The notes beneath the pieces are model-generated. The model did no database searches. It worked only from the letters and a program-made list of their open reading frames with translations, and was not told the DNA's origin. A program made the position numbers and the translations under genes. From Litorivita sp050633545 (GTDB lineage: Bacteria; Pseudomonadota; Alphaproteobacteria; Rhodobacterales; Rhodobacteraceae), in NCBI GenBank assembly GCA_050633545.1, contig JBOEGS010000005.1:1-64000 (forward strand): DNA of 64,000 nt. Direction: 5' to 3'. Below are positions 33,822-41,966 of the stretch, piece after piece; the first letter of the stretch is position 1; every line of letters starts with the position of its first letter.

Positions 33822-35372
33822 TCAACGGCCTTTGAAGAGGCTTCCCAAAATCCCGCGCACGATGCGCCGACCGGTGGTGCCGGTCAATTCCTTGACGATG
33901 CTTTTGCCAAGCTTCTCGCCAAAGGTATCGCCGCGCGAATTGCTGCGGGTGCTGCGCGAGGTGGATCTTTCCACGCGGTTGCCCGAATAGCGCCGTCCGG
34001 CGTTATATTCGCGCTCTGCGACTTCCATTTCTTCCTCTTTGGCCTCGGCGGCTTCGGCGGCTTTGGCGGCGGCTTCGGCCCGCTCGGCCAGCATTTCGGA
34101 GGCCGAACGCCGGTCGACCATCGCCTCGTATTTGCCCGACACCGGAGAGCCGTCCATCACGGATTTGCGCGTTGGCGCGTCAATCGGGCCAAGCTGCGAG
34201 CTGGGCGGGCGAATGAGGGTGCGCTCCACCACGCCTGGAATGCCCTTTTTCATCAGCATCGAGGTCACCGCCTCGCCGACGCCGACCTCGCGGATCGCCT
34301 CTTCGGTGTCAAAGCGCGGGTTGTCGCGGTAGGTTTCGGCGGCCATGCGCAATTCCTTGCGGTCCTTGGCGGTAAAGGCGCGCAGCGCGTGTTGCACGCG
34401 ATTGCCAAGCTGCCCGAGGATGTCTTCGGGCACATCGGCGGGGTTTTGGGTGATGAAATAGACGCCGACGCCCTTGGAGCGGATCAGGCGCGCCACCTGC
34501 TCGACCTTATCGGTGAGCGCCTTGGGCGCATCCTCAAACAGCAAATGCGCCTCGTCAAAGAAGAAGACCAATCTGGGTTTGTCGGGGTCGCCGACCTCGG
34601 GCAATTCTTCGAAAAGCTCGGACAAAAGCCACAAAAGGAAGGTCGCATAGAGGCGCGGCGCGCCCATCAACTGATCGGCGGCGAGGATGTTGATATAGCC
34701 GCGCCCCGAGGCGTCGCATTGCATCATATCCTTGAGGTCCAGCGCAGGTTCGCCAAAGAGCTTGGCCCCGCCTTGGTTTTCGAGCACCAAAAGCCGCCGC
34801 TGGATCGCGCCGATCGATGCGACCGAAATATTGCCGTAGCGCAGGGACAGCTCATCACGGTTCTCGCCGGTCCAGACCAGAAGCGATTGCAGGTCTTTGA
34901 GATCAAGGAGCGGCAAGCCCTGTTCGTCCGAGAGGCGGAAGGCGATGTTCAAAATCCCCTCTTGCGCCTCGGAAAGCTCTAGCAGGCGCGACAGCAAAAG
35001 CGGGCCCATTTCGGCGACGGTGGTGCGCACCGGATGGCCCGATTGGCCGAACAGATCCCAAAAGGTCACCGGAAAACTGTCGTAATGATAATCGTCAAAG
35101 CCGATCTTGGCGGCGCGCTCCATGAAGGGCGCATGCAATTTGTGATCGGGGCTGCCCGCCGCGGCAAGGCCGGACAGATCGCCTTTGACGTCCGAGAGGA
35201 AGACCGGCACGCCAGCGGCGGAAAACCCTTCGGCAAGGATTTGCAGCGTCACGGTTTTGCCCGTCCCCGTGGCCCCCGCGATCAATCCGTGGCGGTTGGC
35301 GTATTTGAGGCTCAGCCCCTGTTTCTCGCCATATTCCGCTCCGCCGCCGCCGATAAAAATACTGTCTTCCAC
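33822..35372 (-). CDS. HerA-like ATPase/helicase, DUF853 (YjgR) family
   Basis: 516 residues with a GTG start. Walker A GATGTGKT lies at about 33-40 and Walker B LVFFFDEAHLLF near 275, both of the FtsK/HerA superfamily. Residues about 395-450 are Ala/Glu-rich and probably a coiled coil, followed by a Ser/Arg-rich tail. The family (PF05872) is widespread but its role is not established; DNA translocation is inferred from fold. No NurA-like nuclease gene is adjacent, unlike classic HerA-NurA pairs. It stands as a single leftward gene. Confidence 0.88.
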   Translation of the reverse strand: MEDSIFIGGGGAEYGEKQGLSLKYANRHGLIAGATGTGKTVTLQILAEGFSAAGVPVFLSDVKGDLSGLAAAGSPDHKLHAPFMERAAKIGFDDYHYDSFPVTFWDLFGQSGHPVRTTVAEMGPLLLSRLLELSEAQEGILNIAFRLSDEQGLPLLDLKDLQSLLVWTGENRDELSLRYGNISVASIGAIQRRLLVLENQGGAKLFGEPALDLKDMMQCDASGRGYINILAADQLMGAPRLYATFLLWLLSELFEELPEVGDPDKPRLVFFFDEAHLLFEDAPKALTDKVEQVARLIRSKGVGVYFITQNPADVPEDILGQLGNRVQHALRAFTAKDRKELRMAAETYRDNPRFDTEEAIREVGVGEAVTSMLMKKGIPGVVERTLIRPPSSQLGPIDAPTRKSVMDGSPVSGKYEAMVDRRSASEMLAERAEAAAKAAEAAEAKEEEMEVAEREYNAGRRYSGNRVERSTSRSTRSNSRGDTFGEKLGKSIVKELTGTTGRRIVRGILGSLFKGR

Positions 35373-35399
35373 TGATCGTGCCCCTTTGATGCAATCGTC

Positions 35400-35533
35400 C
35401 TATCGCAGTGAAAATACAACCTTAACACTTTTACGCCAGTCTAAACCCTGTTCGAGGTCGCATGTCCTCCTGATCTCGGACAACTTCCTCCCTGTCAGAC
35501 TGGCCGCGCCGCATATGGTGCGGCCTTTTTTTT
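35400..35533 (+). ncRNA. Candidate small RNA ending in a strong terminator (start uncertain)
   Basis: A nine-base stem (35502-35510 with 35517-35525, one G-T pair) and GCATAT loop followed by T8 form a strong rightward terminator with no upstream rightward gene. The preceding stretch holds two pyrimidine motifs, CCTCC near 35467 and CCTCCC near 35488, that could pair with ribosome-binding sites. The 5' end is a guess; I see no clear promoter. Confidence 0.3.
35502..35533 (+). terminator. Strong rho-independent terminator
   Basis: Stem GGCCGC-G-CC / GG-T-GCGGCC with loop GCATAT, then eight T residues. See the candidate RNA upstream. Confidence 0.85.
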
Positions 35534-35707
35534 GCCTGTTGCTTGGCTGTGGGGCGCGCAAGATGGGCGGCCAAAGGTTAAGGCCATCGGGGTGCCGGCA
35601 TGGAAAACATGCGCAGGATTTAACCAATAAACCTGTTCTTTCGACGCGGCGTCACATTGGGCGCAATTGGGTGTTGACCGATGCGCATTTGGATCATAGC
35701 GTGGGGG

Positions 35708-35769
35708 CAATCATAAGTCGGCCGGTCCGACAGGGAACAGATGAAGAAGGAGCCTTGCGGCTCCTTTTT
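35708..35769 (+). ncRNA. Candidate ~62-nt small RNA with promoter and terminator
   Basis: A possible promoter is TTGACC at 35674-35679 and TAGCGT at 35697-35702 (17-base spacing; weak -10). The predicted transcript has a hairpin GTCGG-N5-CCGAC at 35717-35731 and ends in the terminator stem AAGGAGCC-TTGC-GGCTCCTT with a T run. No coding function fits. Could alternatively be a leader for something downstream. Confidence 0.3.
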
Positions 35770-35982
35770 CTATGTCTGGCGAGGTGTTGGCGCGCGAAGC
35801 TGATGTGAAATGCGTGGCGCCGGACGTGATCGGCATGGCGCGCGCGGCGGCGGATGGCGCGGGCGCGGGCAAGATGCGCGAATTCCTGCCTTTGATCGCG
35901 CGGCGCGCGGTGTTTTGCCCCTGACACTCGTTTCATCGCGTGCTAGTAAGTGCGGGAAATTGATTAACAGATGGGGACATCT

Positions 35983-36609
35983 ATGCCCAAACTTCTTACC
36001 AGTCTTTCTCTTGCCGCTTTGCTCGCTGCCTCAGCGGCTTTTGCGCAAAGCACCGATACCGCAGCCCCCGCTGATTCGAGCGCCGCCGCCGCGCCTGCCG
36101 CCGAAGAAAGCGCCGATGGCGGTTTGGTCGTGGGCCAAGAAGAGCGCCCCGCCGGTCCCTACAGCAAGGAAGAGGTTGGCGATTGGCGTTTGCAATGTTT
36201 CCCCACCTCCGGCGAGCCGTCGGATGCGGATCCGTGCCATATCTACCAATTGCTCAAGGACGAGACCGGCAATGCCGTGGCTGAAATCAGCCTCTTCCGG
36301 TTGCCCGATGGCGGCAAGGCCGTGGCAGGCGCGACCGTGGTTGTGCCGCTCGAAACCCTGCTGACCGCGCAATTGCGCATCTCCGTCGATGGCAGCAAGG
36401 CCAAGGTTTACCCCTATTCCTTTTGCAACAAGATCGGTTGCTACGCGCGCATCGGTTTGACCGCCGAGGATATTGCGCAGTTCAAGAAAGGCGCCAAGGC
36501 CACCGTCACTTTGGTGCCCTTCGTTGCGCCGGACCAGAAAATCGCGCTGGACCTGTCGCTCACCGGTTTCACCGCCGGTTTTGACAAGGCGTCGGTCGTC
36601 AAACAATAA
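35983..36609 (+). CDS. Invasion-associated locus B (IalB) family protein
   Basis: 208 residues with a signal peptide (MPKLLTSLSLAALLAASAAFA, cleavage after AFA), an Ala/Pro-rich linker (about 25-60) and the IalB domain (about 65-205) starting VGDWRLQC. Three conserved Cys residues in the domain (in RLQCFP, DPCHIY and SFCNKIGC) can form disulfides in the periplasm. The family is named from Bartonella but is general in alphaproteobacteria, with an unsettled role. GGGGA eight bases before the ATG at 35983 fixes the start; the ATG at 35971 lies inside that element. Single-gene unit with its own terminator. Confidence 0.9.
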   Translation: MPKLLTSLSLAALLAASAAFAQSTDTAAPADSSAAAAPAAEESADGGLVVGQEERPAGPYSKEEVGDWRLQCFPTSGEPSDADPCHIYQLLKDETGNAVAEISLFRLPDGGKAVAGATVVVPLETLLTAQLRISVDGSKAKVYPYSFCNKIGCYARIGLTAEDIAQFKKGAKATVTLVPFVAPDQKIALDLSLTGFTAGFDKASVVKQ

Positions 36610-36630
36610 GCGCGCCGCGCCGCAAGGAAA

Positions 36631-36665
36631 ACCGCCGCGCCCGATATGGGGTGCGGCGGTTTTTT
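36631..36665. terminator. Rho-independent terminator after the IalB gene
   Basis: Stem ACCGCCGC / GCGGCGGT with a 14-base loop and T6. A-rich bases left of it mean it may also end the leftward KAS II operon. Confidence 0.85.
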
Positions 36666-36695
36666 ATTGTCTTGCCAAAGGTTTGCAGTGCGATG

Positions 36696-37907
36696 TTAAG
36701 GCGCCTTGCGCAGCGCCAGAACCGCGTTCAGCCCGCCAAAGGCAAAGGCATTGGACAAAGCCACATCGACCGAGGCCTCGCGCGCCTCGTTGGGCACCAC
36801 GTCAAGGGCGCATTCGGGGTCCGGCTCTTGATAGCCGATGGTCGGCGCAATCACCCCGTCGCGCAGCGCCATGATACAGGCCAGAAGTTCGACCGCGCCG
36901 GTGCCGCCGATCAAATGCCCGTGCATGGATTTGGTCGAGGAGATCATCAGATTATCCGCATGCGGGCCAAAGGCATCGGCCACGGCGGCGCATTCGGTTT
37001 TGTCATTGGCCGCCGTGCCGGTGCCATGGGCATTGATATAGCCGACCTGCGAGGGGTTGATACCCGCGTCTTTCATCGCGCCCGAGATCGCCCGCGCCGC
37101 GCCCTGTTTGGAGGGCATCACAATGTCGGAGGCATCCGAGGACATGGAATATCCGATCACCTCGGCCAAAATCTCGGCGCCGCGTTTTTTGGCGTGGTCA
37201 TAATCCTCGAATACGAAAATCCCCGCGCCCTCGCCTTGGACCATGCCGTTGCGATTGGCCGAGAACGGCCGGCAGGCATCGCGGCTCATCACGCGCAGCC
37301 CTTCCCATGCCTTGACCCCGCCAAAGCAGAGCATCGATTCCGACCCGCCGGTGACCATCGCAGGCGCCATGCCCGAGCGCACCATCATAAAGGCCTGCGC
37401 CATGGCGTGGTTGGAGCTGGCACAGGCGGTGGAGACCGTGAAGCTGGGGCCTTTGAGGTTGTATTCCATGCTGACGTGGCTGGCCGCCGCATTGTTCATC
37501 AATTTGGGCACTACGAAAGGATGCACGCGGTTTTTGCCCTCTTCATAGACGGCGCGGTAATTGTCGTCCCACGTAGAAACGCCGCCCCCCGCCGTGCCCA
37601 AAACCACGCCCGAGCGCGCCGCCAGATCGCCGACAAATTCCAAACCGGATTGGGTGATCGCCTCTTTGGCGGCCTCTAGGGTGAATTGGGTGAAGCGGTC
37701 ATAAAGCGACATTTGCTGGCGGTTGAAGCGGCCCTCGGCCTCAAAGCCTTTGACCTGCCCGCCGATGGTGATGGCGAGCCGTTCGACATCGCGAAATTCC
37801 AGCGCCCCGATGCCGCAGCGCCCCTCGCGCATCGCCTCCAAGGTTTCGGGCACGTTATGGCCAAGCGCATTGATCGTGCCTGCGCCGGTAATGACGACGC
37901 GCTTCAC
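36696..37907 (-). CDS. Beta-ketoacyl-ACP synthase II-type enzyme (FabF-like, dedicated)
   Basis: 403 residues, a full KAS. The nucleophile Cys162 lies in STACASSNHA, His294 in NAHGTGT and the Lys/His pair in KSMHGHLIGG (326-331). It elongates acyl chains by Claisen condensation of malonyl-ACP. Its start overlaps the stop of a dedicated ACP by four bases, and LpxD lies upstream, so it is probably not the housekeeping FabF but a specialised enzyme for lipid A or another long acyl chain, similar in logic to the rhizobial acpXL-fabF cluster. This role is inference. Confidence 0.88.
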   Translation of the reverse strand: MKRVVITGAGTINALGHNVPETLEAMREGRCGIGALEFRDVERLAITIGGQVKGFEAEGRFNRQQMSLYDRFTQFTLEAAKEAITQSGLEFVGDLAARSGVVLGTAGGGVSTWDDNYRAVYEEGKNRVHPFVVPKLMNNAAASHVSMEYNLKGPSFTVSTACASSNHAMAQAFMMVRSGMAPAMVTGGSESMLCFGGVKAWEGLRVMSRDACRPFSANRNGMVQGEGAGIFVFEDYDHAKKRGAEILAEVIGYSMSSDASDIVMPSKQGAARAISGAMKDAGINPSQVGYINAHGTGTAANDKTECAAVADAFGPHADNLMISSTKSMHGHLIGGTGAVELLACIMALRDGVIAPTIGYQEPDPECALDVVPNEAREASVDVALSNAFAFGGLNAVLALRKAP

Positions 37908-38161
37908 GACTGCTCTTTCACCAGTTTTTCGATCCCTGCGATGATCGAGGCCACCGACGAGATGTCGAAATCGCTTTCCGAAGGCTCGTTGGCGTTAAAA
38001 GGAACCGTGATATCAAAGGCTTCCTCGATGGAGAAGATGCTTTCGACAAGGCCGAGGCTGTCGATGCCGAGGCTCTCCAACGTGCTGTCCATTTTGACAT
38101 CGCTTGGCTCTAGAACCGCCTGCTCTGCGATGATCTCGATAACCTTGGTCTTGATATCCAT
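37904..38161 (-). CDS. Dedicated acyl carrier protein (AcpXL-like)
   Basis: 85 residues, acidic and helical. The phosphopantetheine attachment motif is LGIDSL with Ser35. The segment after it (VESIFSIEEAFDITVPF) resembles AcpXL, the carrier for very-long-chain lipid A acyl groups in rhizobia, more than the housekeeping AcpP, which has the DSLD motif. It is translationally coupled to the KAS gene. Confidence 0.85.
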   Translation of the reverse strand: MDIKTKVIEIIAEQAVLEPSDVKMDSTLESLGIDSLGLVESIFSIEEAFDITVPFNANEPSESDFDISSVASIIAGIEKLVKEQS

Positions 38162-38202
38162 TGTGGGGCCTCGATTGTGGGGTCCAAAGTGTCGCGCAAG
38201 AT

Positions 38203-39306
38203 TTAATCGCTTGGCCCGTCCTTGGAAACCAATTTCTTAAGAGCCGCAAAATCGCGCATCATCCGCGGCAGGCGGCGCAGGGCTTTGTAGGTCTCGATAT
38301 GGTTGTCCATTTTCATCGCCGGATAGCCAAGCATGACCCGCCCCGCCGGAATATTGGCCAAAACCTTGGTCGCGCCGCCGGTGACGGCGCCGTCGCCGAT
38401 AAAGAGGTTGTCGGACACGCCGGTTTGCCCGCCCAGAACCACATTACGGCCAAGGCGCGTGGAGCCCGCGATGCCGACCTGCGCGCAGATCAGGCAATCA
38501 TCGCCGATCACCACGTTATGGCCGATCTGGGCCAGATTGTCGATTTTGACGCCATTGCCAATGCGGGTGGCGCGCACGGTGCCGCTATCAACCGCCGCAT
38601 TGGCCCCGATTTCGACGTCATCGCCGATCTCGACACTGCCGAGGCTGTGGATGCGCGCATAGCTTTGGCCCTTGGCGGCGCTGCTGCTTTCGTCTTTGCC
38701 AAGGCTGTCGCGCACGGTTTCGATATGGCTCGGCTCGGGCGTGACAAAGGAAAACCCGTCGCCGCCGATCCGCACACCCGGTTGGGCGATGAAACGCGCG
38801 CCGATGCGCACCCGCGCGCCGATGCTGACCTGTTCGCGCAGATAGGCGCCCTCGCCGATCTGTGCCTCCCATCCGATGTGGCATTGCGGCCCGATGACCG
38901 ATCCCGCGCCGATCCGCGCGCCTTTGGCGATGACGCATAGCGGGCCGATGCGCACGTCTTCGCCGATCTCGGCCTCGGGGTCGATGATGGCCGAAGGGTG
39001 ATGGCCTGCGCCAAACCCCTGCCCGCGGTCAAACATCGCCGACAGCCCCGCCATGGCAAAACGCGGGCGCGGTGCAATGATCGCCGCCTCCAGCCCGAGC
39101 GCGGCAAAATCCGCCCCCTCCCACAGCATCGCAGCGCGCGCCGTGGGGGCCAGAGATTGCGCGTATTTGGGGCTCATCGCGAGGGCCAGCGCCCCCTCCT
39201 TGCCCGCCTCTTGCGGCTCGGCGGTATGGGTGATGGACATATCGGCGGCGCCAAGGGCCTTCGCCCCGAGCGCCGCAGCAATCTGTCCGACCGTAAAGGA
39301 TATCAT
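38203..39306 (-). CDS. lpxD: UDP-3-O-(3-hydroxyacyl)glucosamine N-acyltransferase (LpxD)
   Basis: 367 residues: an N-terminal uridine-binding domain (about 1-105) and a long left-handed beta-helix of hexapeptide repeats (about 105-320), with the catalytic His in the IGHNVVIGDD segment, and a C-terminal helix. It adds the second, N-linked hydroxyacyl chain in lipid A synthesis. An extra hydrophilic insert (about 200-222, Ser/Lys-rich) separates coils. It lies outside the usual bamA-lpxD-fabZ-lpxA cluster, next to a dedicated ACP and KAS II, so it may be a second copy with its own acyl donor. Confidence 0.87.
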   Translation of the reverse strand: MISFTVGQIAAALGAKALGAADMSITHTAEPQEAGKEGALALAMSPKYAQSLAPTARAAMLWEGADFAALGLEAAIIAPRPRFAMAGLSAMFDRGQGFGAGHHPSAIIDPEAEIGEDVRIGPLCVIAKGARIGAGSVIGPQCHIGWEAQIGEGAYLREQVSIGARVRIGARFIAQPGVRIGGDGFSFVTPEPSHIETVRDSLGKDESSSAAKGQSYARIHSLGSVEIGDDVEIGANAAVDSGTVRATRIGNGVKIDNLAQIGHNVVIGDDCLICAQVGIAGSTRLGRNVVLGGQTGVSDNLFIGDGAVTGGATKVLANIPAGRVMLGYPAMKMDNHIETYKALRRLPRMMRDFAALKKLVSKDGPSD

Positions 39307-39335
39307 CGGCTGCTCTCCCGCGTGTTGCGGAATGT

Positions 39336-40955
39336 TTAGCCGCCCACCGCGCGCAAGACCACCCCTTCACGCGCCAGCGCGTTCCAGATCGTCGCATCGC
39401 GCCCGTAGATATCGCGGCGGTATTCGATCCCGCCTTTGGCGGTGGTGAAGGCGGTGCGATAGATCAGATGCACCGGCACCGGCTCGTCCAATGGCACGAC
39501 CGTCTCTTGACCGGTTTTCAAACGCGCATGGAACAGGCCCTTGGGATCATTGGTTTGTTTGGCCAAAAGCGCATAGGCGAAATCGAACGGATCCGCGAGG
39601 CGGATGCAGCCATGGCTAAAGGCGCGCACTTCGCGCTGGAACAGGCTCTTGGAGGGCGTGTCATGCAGGTAGATGTTGTATTTATTGGGGAACATGAACT
39701 TCACCAGACCCAAAGCATTGCCGTCCGAGGGGGGTTGCTTGAGGTTAAAGGGGAAGGTCTTTTCGGTGTAGGAATTGAAATTCACCGCGCCGCGGCTCAC
39801 CGTGCGGCCACGGGCATCGACGATGCGCAAATGGCCCGCCGCATTGGCGTTGCGTTTGAGCATCGGCAGGTATTCTTTGACGGCGATCGAGCGCGGCACA
39901 TTCCATGTCGGGTTGATCACCATGAATTCCATCACATCGGAAAATTCGGGGCTGCGCCGGTCGGCATCGGTGGCGCCGATCACCGAACGGGTGCGGAAGG
40001 TTTCGCGGTCGTTGTCGATGATGCGGGCGGTGAAATCGGTCAGATTGACAAGGATATGACGTTTGCCGCGCCCTTGCGGCAGGTTCATCCAGCGCTCGCG
40101 CTCCATCGCCACGATCACCGAGCGCAGGCGGTCATCCACATCCTTGTTGATCTCGGCCATGGTGCCCGCACCGGCAATGCCATCGGCCGAAAGCCCGTTG
40201 TCGCCTTGGAACTGTTGCACGGCCTTTTGCAATTCGGCGTCATAGGATTGCGAGGCGCTGCGGCGCATGTAACCCATGGCAATCAAACGATTGCGCAAGG
40301 CGACCACAGCATTTCCCGACGCCCCCGGTTTGAGCGATTTGGCGGGCACTTTGGCGCCATAGCCGCCTTTGCCAAGCTGGCGCTCGAGTGTCAGCTTCGC
40401 CTTCATCAGGCGGGTGAATTCGGGGCTTTTGGGCGGCAAGGCGCGAAAGAAGCCCGCGGGCGAGCTTTTGCCCAGATTGGTCAGATAGGAGGCGCGGTCG
40501 CGCAGGGGCGCATCGCGTTTGATTTCGGAAATCACGCGGTTCGGCACCAAAACACCGGTTTGCATCGAGGTCGCCAGATCAAGGAAACGGCGCGAGAACT
40601 CGACCTCCAAACGGCCGCGATCACGCGGGGTTTTGGCGGCTTTCACCATGCTTTTCAATTCATCGCCCTTATAGCGTTCGGAGGGCAATCCATAGTTATC
40701 GGCGCTCTCGATTGCCTTGAGCAATGCGTTGCGGCGCGAGGTGAAGCGCCCGCCATTGCCGATCCACAAGGGTTTGTAATCATTGGCTTTGTAATAGGCC
40801 GCCATGTCGCGATCGCGCGCTGCGGCTTCGGCGACGGCCTGCTTGAAGGCGGTGACTTGGGCCTTGGCGGGCGCACTGTGCAGGCACAATCCAATGATCA
40901 GTGCCAAACATGTGAATACCGTCCGGATTGCTCCGTTTTTTGGCGTCAACGACAT
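39336..40955 (-). CDS. L,D-transpeptidase, YcbB/LdtD type
   Basis: 539 residues with a signal peptide (cleavage near AKA, residue 31), a scaffold domain (about 35-200), a PG_binding_1 domain (about 205-270, LKPGASGNAVVALRNRL) and a YkuD catalytic domain (about 300-480). The active site HDTPSKSLF and SHGCIRL (Cys450) are intact. It makes 3-3 cross-links in periplasmic peptidoglycan. It is the first gene of a leftward envelope operon: lpxD starts 30 bases after its stop. Confidence 0.93.
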   Translation of the reverse strand: MSLTPKNGAIRTVFTCLALIIGLCLHSAPAKAQVTAFKQAVAEAAARDRDMAAYYKANDYKPLWIGNGGRFTSRRNALLKAIESADNYGLPSERYKGDELKSMVKAAKTPRDRGRLEVEFSRRFLDLATSMQTGVLVPNRVISEIKRDAPLRDRASYLTNLGKSSPAGFFRALPPKSPEFTRLMKAKLTLERQLGKGGYGAKVPAKSLKPGASGNAVVALRNRLIAMGYMRRSASQSYDAELQKAVQQFQGDNGLSADGIAGAGTMAEINKDVDDRLRSVIVAMERERWMNLPQGRGKRHILVNLTDFTARIIDNDRETFRTRSVIGATDADRRSPEFSDVMEFMVINPTWNVPRSIAVKEYLPMLKRNANAAGHLRIVDARGRTVSRGAVNFNSYTEKTFPFNLKQPPSDGNALGLVKFMFPNKYNIYLHDTPSKSLFQREVRAFSHGCIRLADPFDFAYALLAKQTNDPKGLFHARLKTGQETVVPLDEPVPVHLIYRTAFTTAKGGIEYRRDIYGRDATIWNALAREGVVLRAVGG

Positions 40956-41287
40956 ACTCTATCCCCCAAGGTTTTTCTGCGCGCGAGTTACTATATATAG
41001 TGTGTGTTTCCGAAATCTGGCCGCAATTGTCCATTCACATTTTAGCGTTTTGCGAAACAACGGAGGCCATCGAGGCCGAAACCCCACGGATTTTGCCGAA
41101 TTTTGGCACAATCACCGCCCTATGCGCAAGTTTTTGCCGAAATTGGCCGGTAAACTGAATTTGCCCCAAAACACGCTTTGCGCATGATTCTAACTATGCC
41201 ATAAAACGCGTGCATCTGGGGATGAGATGGCAGGAACCGTGCAACGTCACGGTTTTCACAGGTAAGCGACGGGACTGGCGCAGACAT
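40956..41287. other. Divergent intergenic region, L,D-transpeptidase / DUF882 gene
   Basis: 332 bases without a gene. It holds the 12-base palindrome ACTATATATAGT at 40990-41001, well placed as a -10 region 35 bases before the L,D-transpeptidase ATG. A similar CTATATATAG lies upstream of yicC. One GATTC (CcrM-type) site lies near 41186. The sequence is otherwise unremarkable, and no RNA is recognised. Confidence 0.5.
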
Positions 41288-41857
41288 ATGACAGATTCAA
41301 GCTCCACGGGCATTTCGCGGCGTGCGCTTTTGGGCGCCTTTGCGGCAACAACTCTGGTTGCGGCCCCCACTTTTTCCAATGCAGCAGGTTTCTTGCGCGG
41401 CGCGGGCGATATTCGCCGCGTGCGCATGTTCTCCTCTCGGACCGGTGAAAAGATCGATATGATCTATTGGGTCGAGGGCGATTACATCAAAGATGCCGTT
41501 GACGAGATTTACCACTTCATGCGCGACTGGCGCACCGATCAGGTCAAGAAAATCGACCTGCGCACCATCGACATCATGGCGGCGGCGCATAATCTTCTGG
41601 ATGTGAGCGAGCCTTACATGCTGCTCTCGGGCTATCGCAGCCCGCAAACCAATGCGATGCTGCGCTCGCGCTCGTCGGGCGTTGCGAAAAACTCGCTGCA
41701 TATGAAGGGCCAAGCGGCCGATTTGCGCCTCGCCTCGCGCTCGGTCGGGCAAATGGCGCGGGCGGCTTCGGCGTGTCATGCGGGCGGCGTAGGCAGCTAT
41801 TCGCGCTCGGATTTCGTGCATATGGATTGCGGTCCGGTGCGCAACTGGGGCCGGTAA
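41288..41857 (+). CDS. DUF882 (YcbK-like) peptidoglycan M15-type protein, Tat-exported
   Basis: 189 residues. A twin-arginine signal SRRALLGAFAATTLVAAPTF occupies residues 10-29. The mature domain has SGYRSPQTNAMLR, SLHMKGQAADLR and FVHMDCGPVRNW, the metal-binding His/Asp pattern of the M15-like YcbK family (PF05951). It probably acts on peptidoglycan peptides in the periplasm. In many bacteria ycbK sits beside ycbB; here it is divergent from the L,D-transpeptidase, matching that association. The start at 41288 avoids a non-signal N-terminal leader. Confidence 0.92.
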   Translation: MTDSSSTGISRRALLGAFAATTLVAAPTFSNAAGFLRGAGDIRRVRMFSSRTGEKIDMIYWVEGDYIKDAVDEIYHFMRDWRTDQVKKIDLRTIDIMAAAHNLLDVSEPYMLLSGYRSPQTNAMLRSRSSGVAKNSLHMKGQAADLRLASRSVGQMARAASACHAGGVGSYSRSDFVHMDCGPVRNWGR

Positions 41858-41915
41858 TATTCCTTTGATCTAAACGGCTTGCGCGCCTTAGTTGATGCGC
41901 TGGCCGCATGAGAAT

Positions 41916-41953
41916 AGCGCGCCCCTCTAAAGGCGCGCTTTCGGGTTTTTGGG
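41916..41953 (+). terminator. Rho-independent terminator after the DUF882 gene
   Basis: Stem AGCGCGCC / GGCGCGCT with an eight-base loop, followed by TTCGGG and T5. The T tract is slightly displaced. Confidence 0.6.
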
Positions 41954-41966
41954 GCTGGCCTTTCGC

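Larger units (their letters stand above)
35373..35982. other. Gene-poor 610-base region with two terminators
   Basis: No protein gene convinces here. The region carries two rightward terminators (35502-35533 and 35747-35769) although no rightward CDS precedes either, which is why I propose small RNAs. A 50-codon ORF at 35772-35924 has no ribosome-binding element and begins right after the second terminator; I do not call it. The right end holds the promoter region of the IalB gene. Confidence 0.6.

Noticed and set aside
35772..35924. 50-codon ORF just after the terminator at 35747
   Set aside because: It has no ribosome-binding element, starts on the T tract of a terminator and matches nothing recognisable.
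39468..41000. A 510-codon + strand frame opposite the L,D-transpeptidase
   Set aside because: No motif or ribosome-binding site, and the opposite strand holds the intact YkuD catalytic site.
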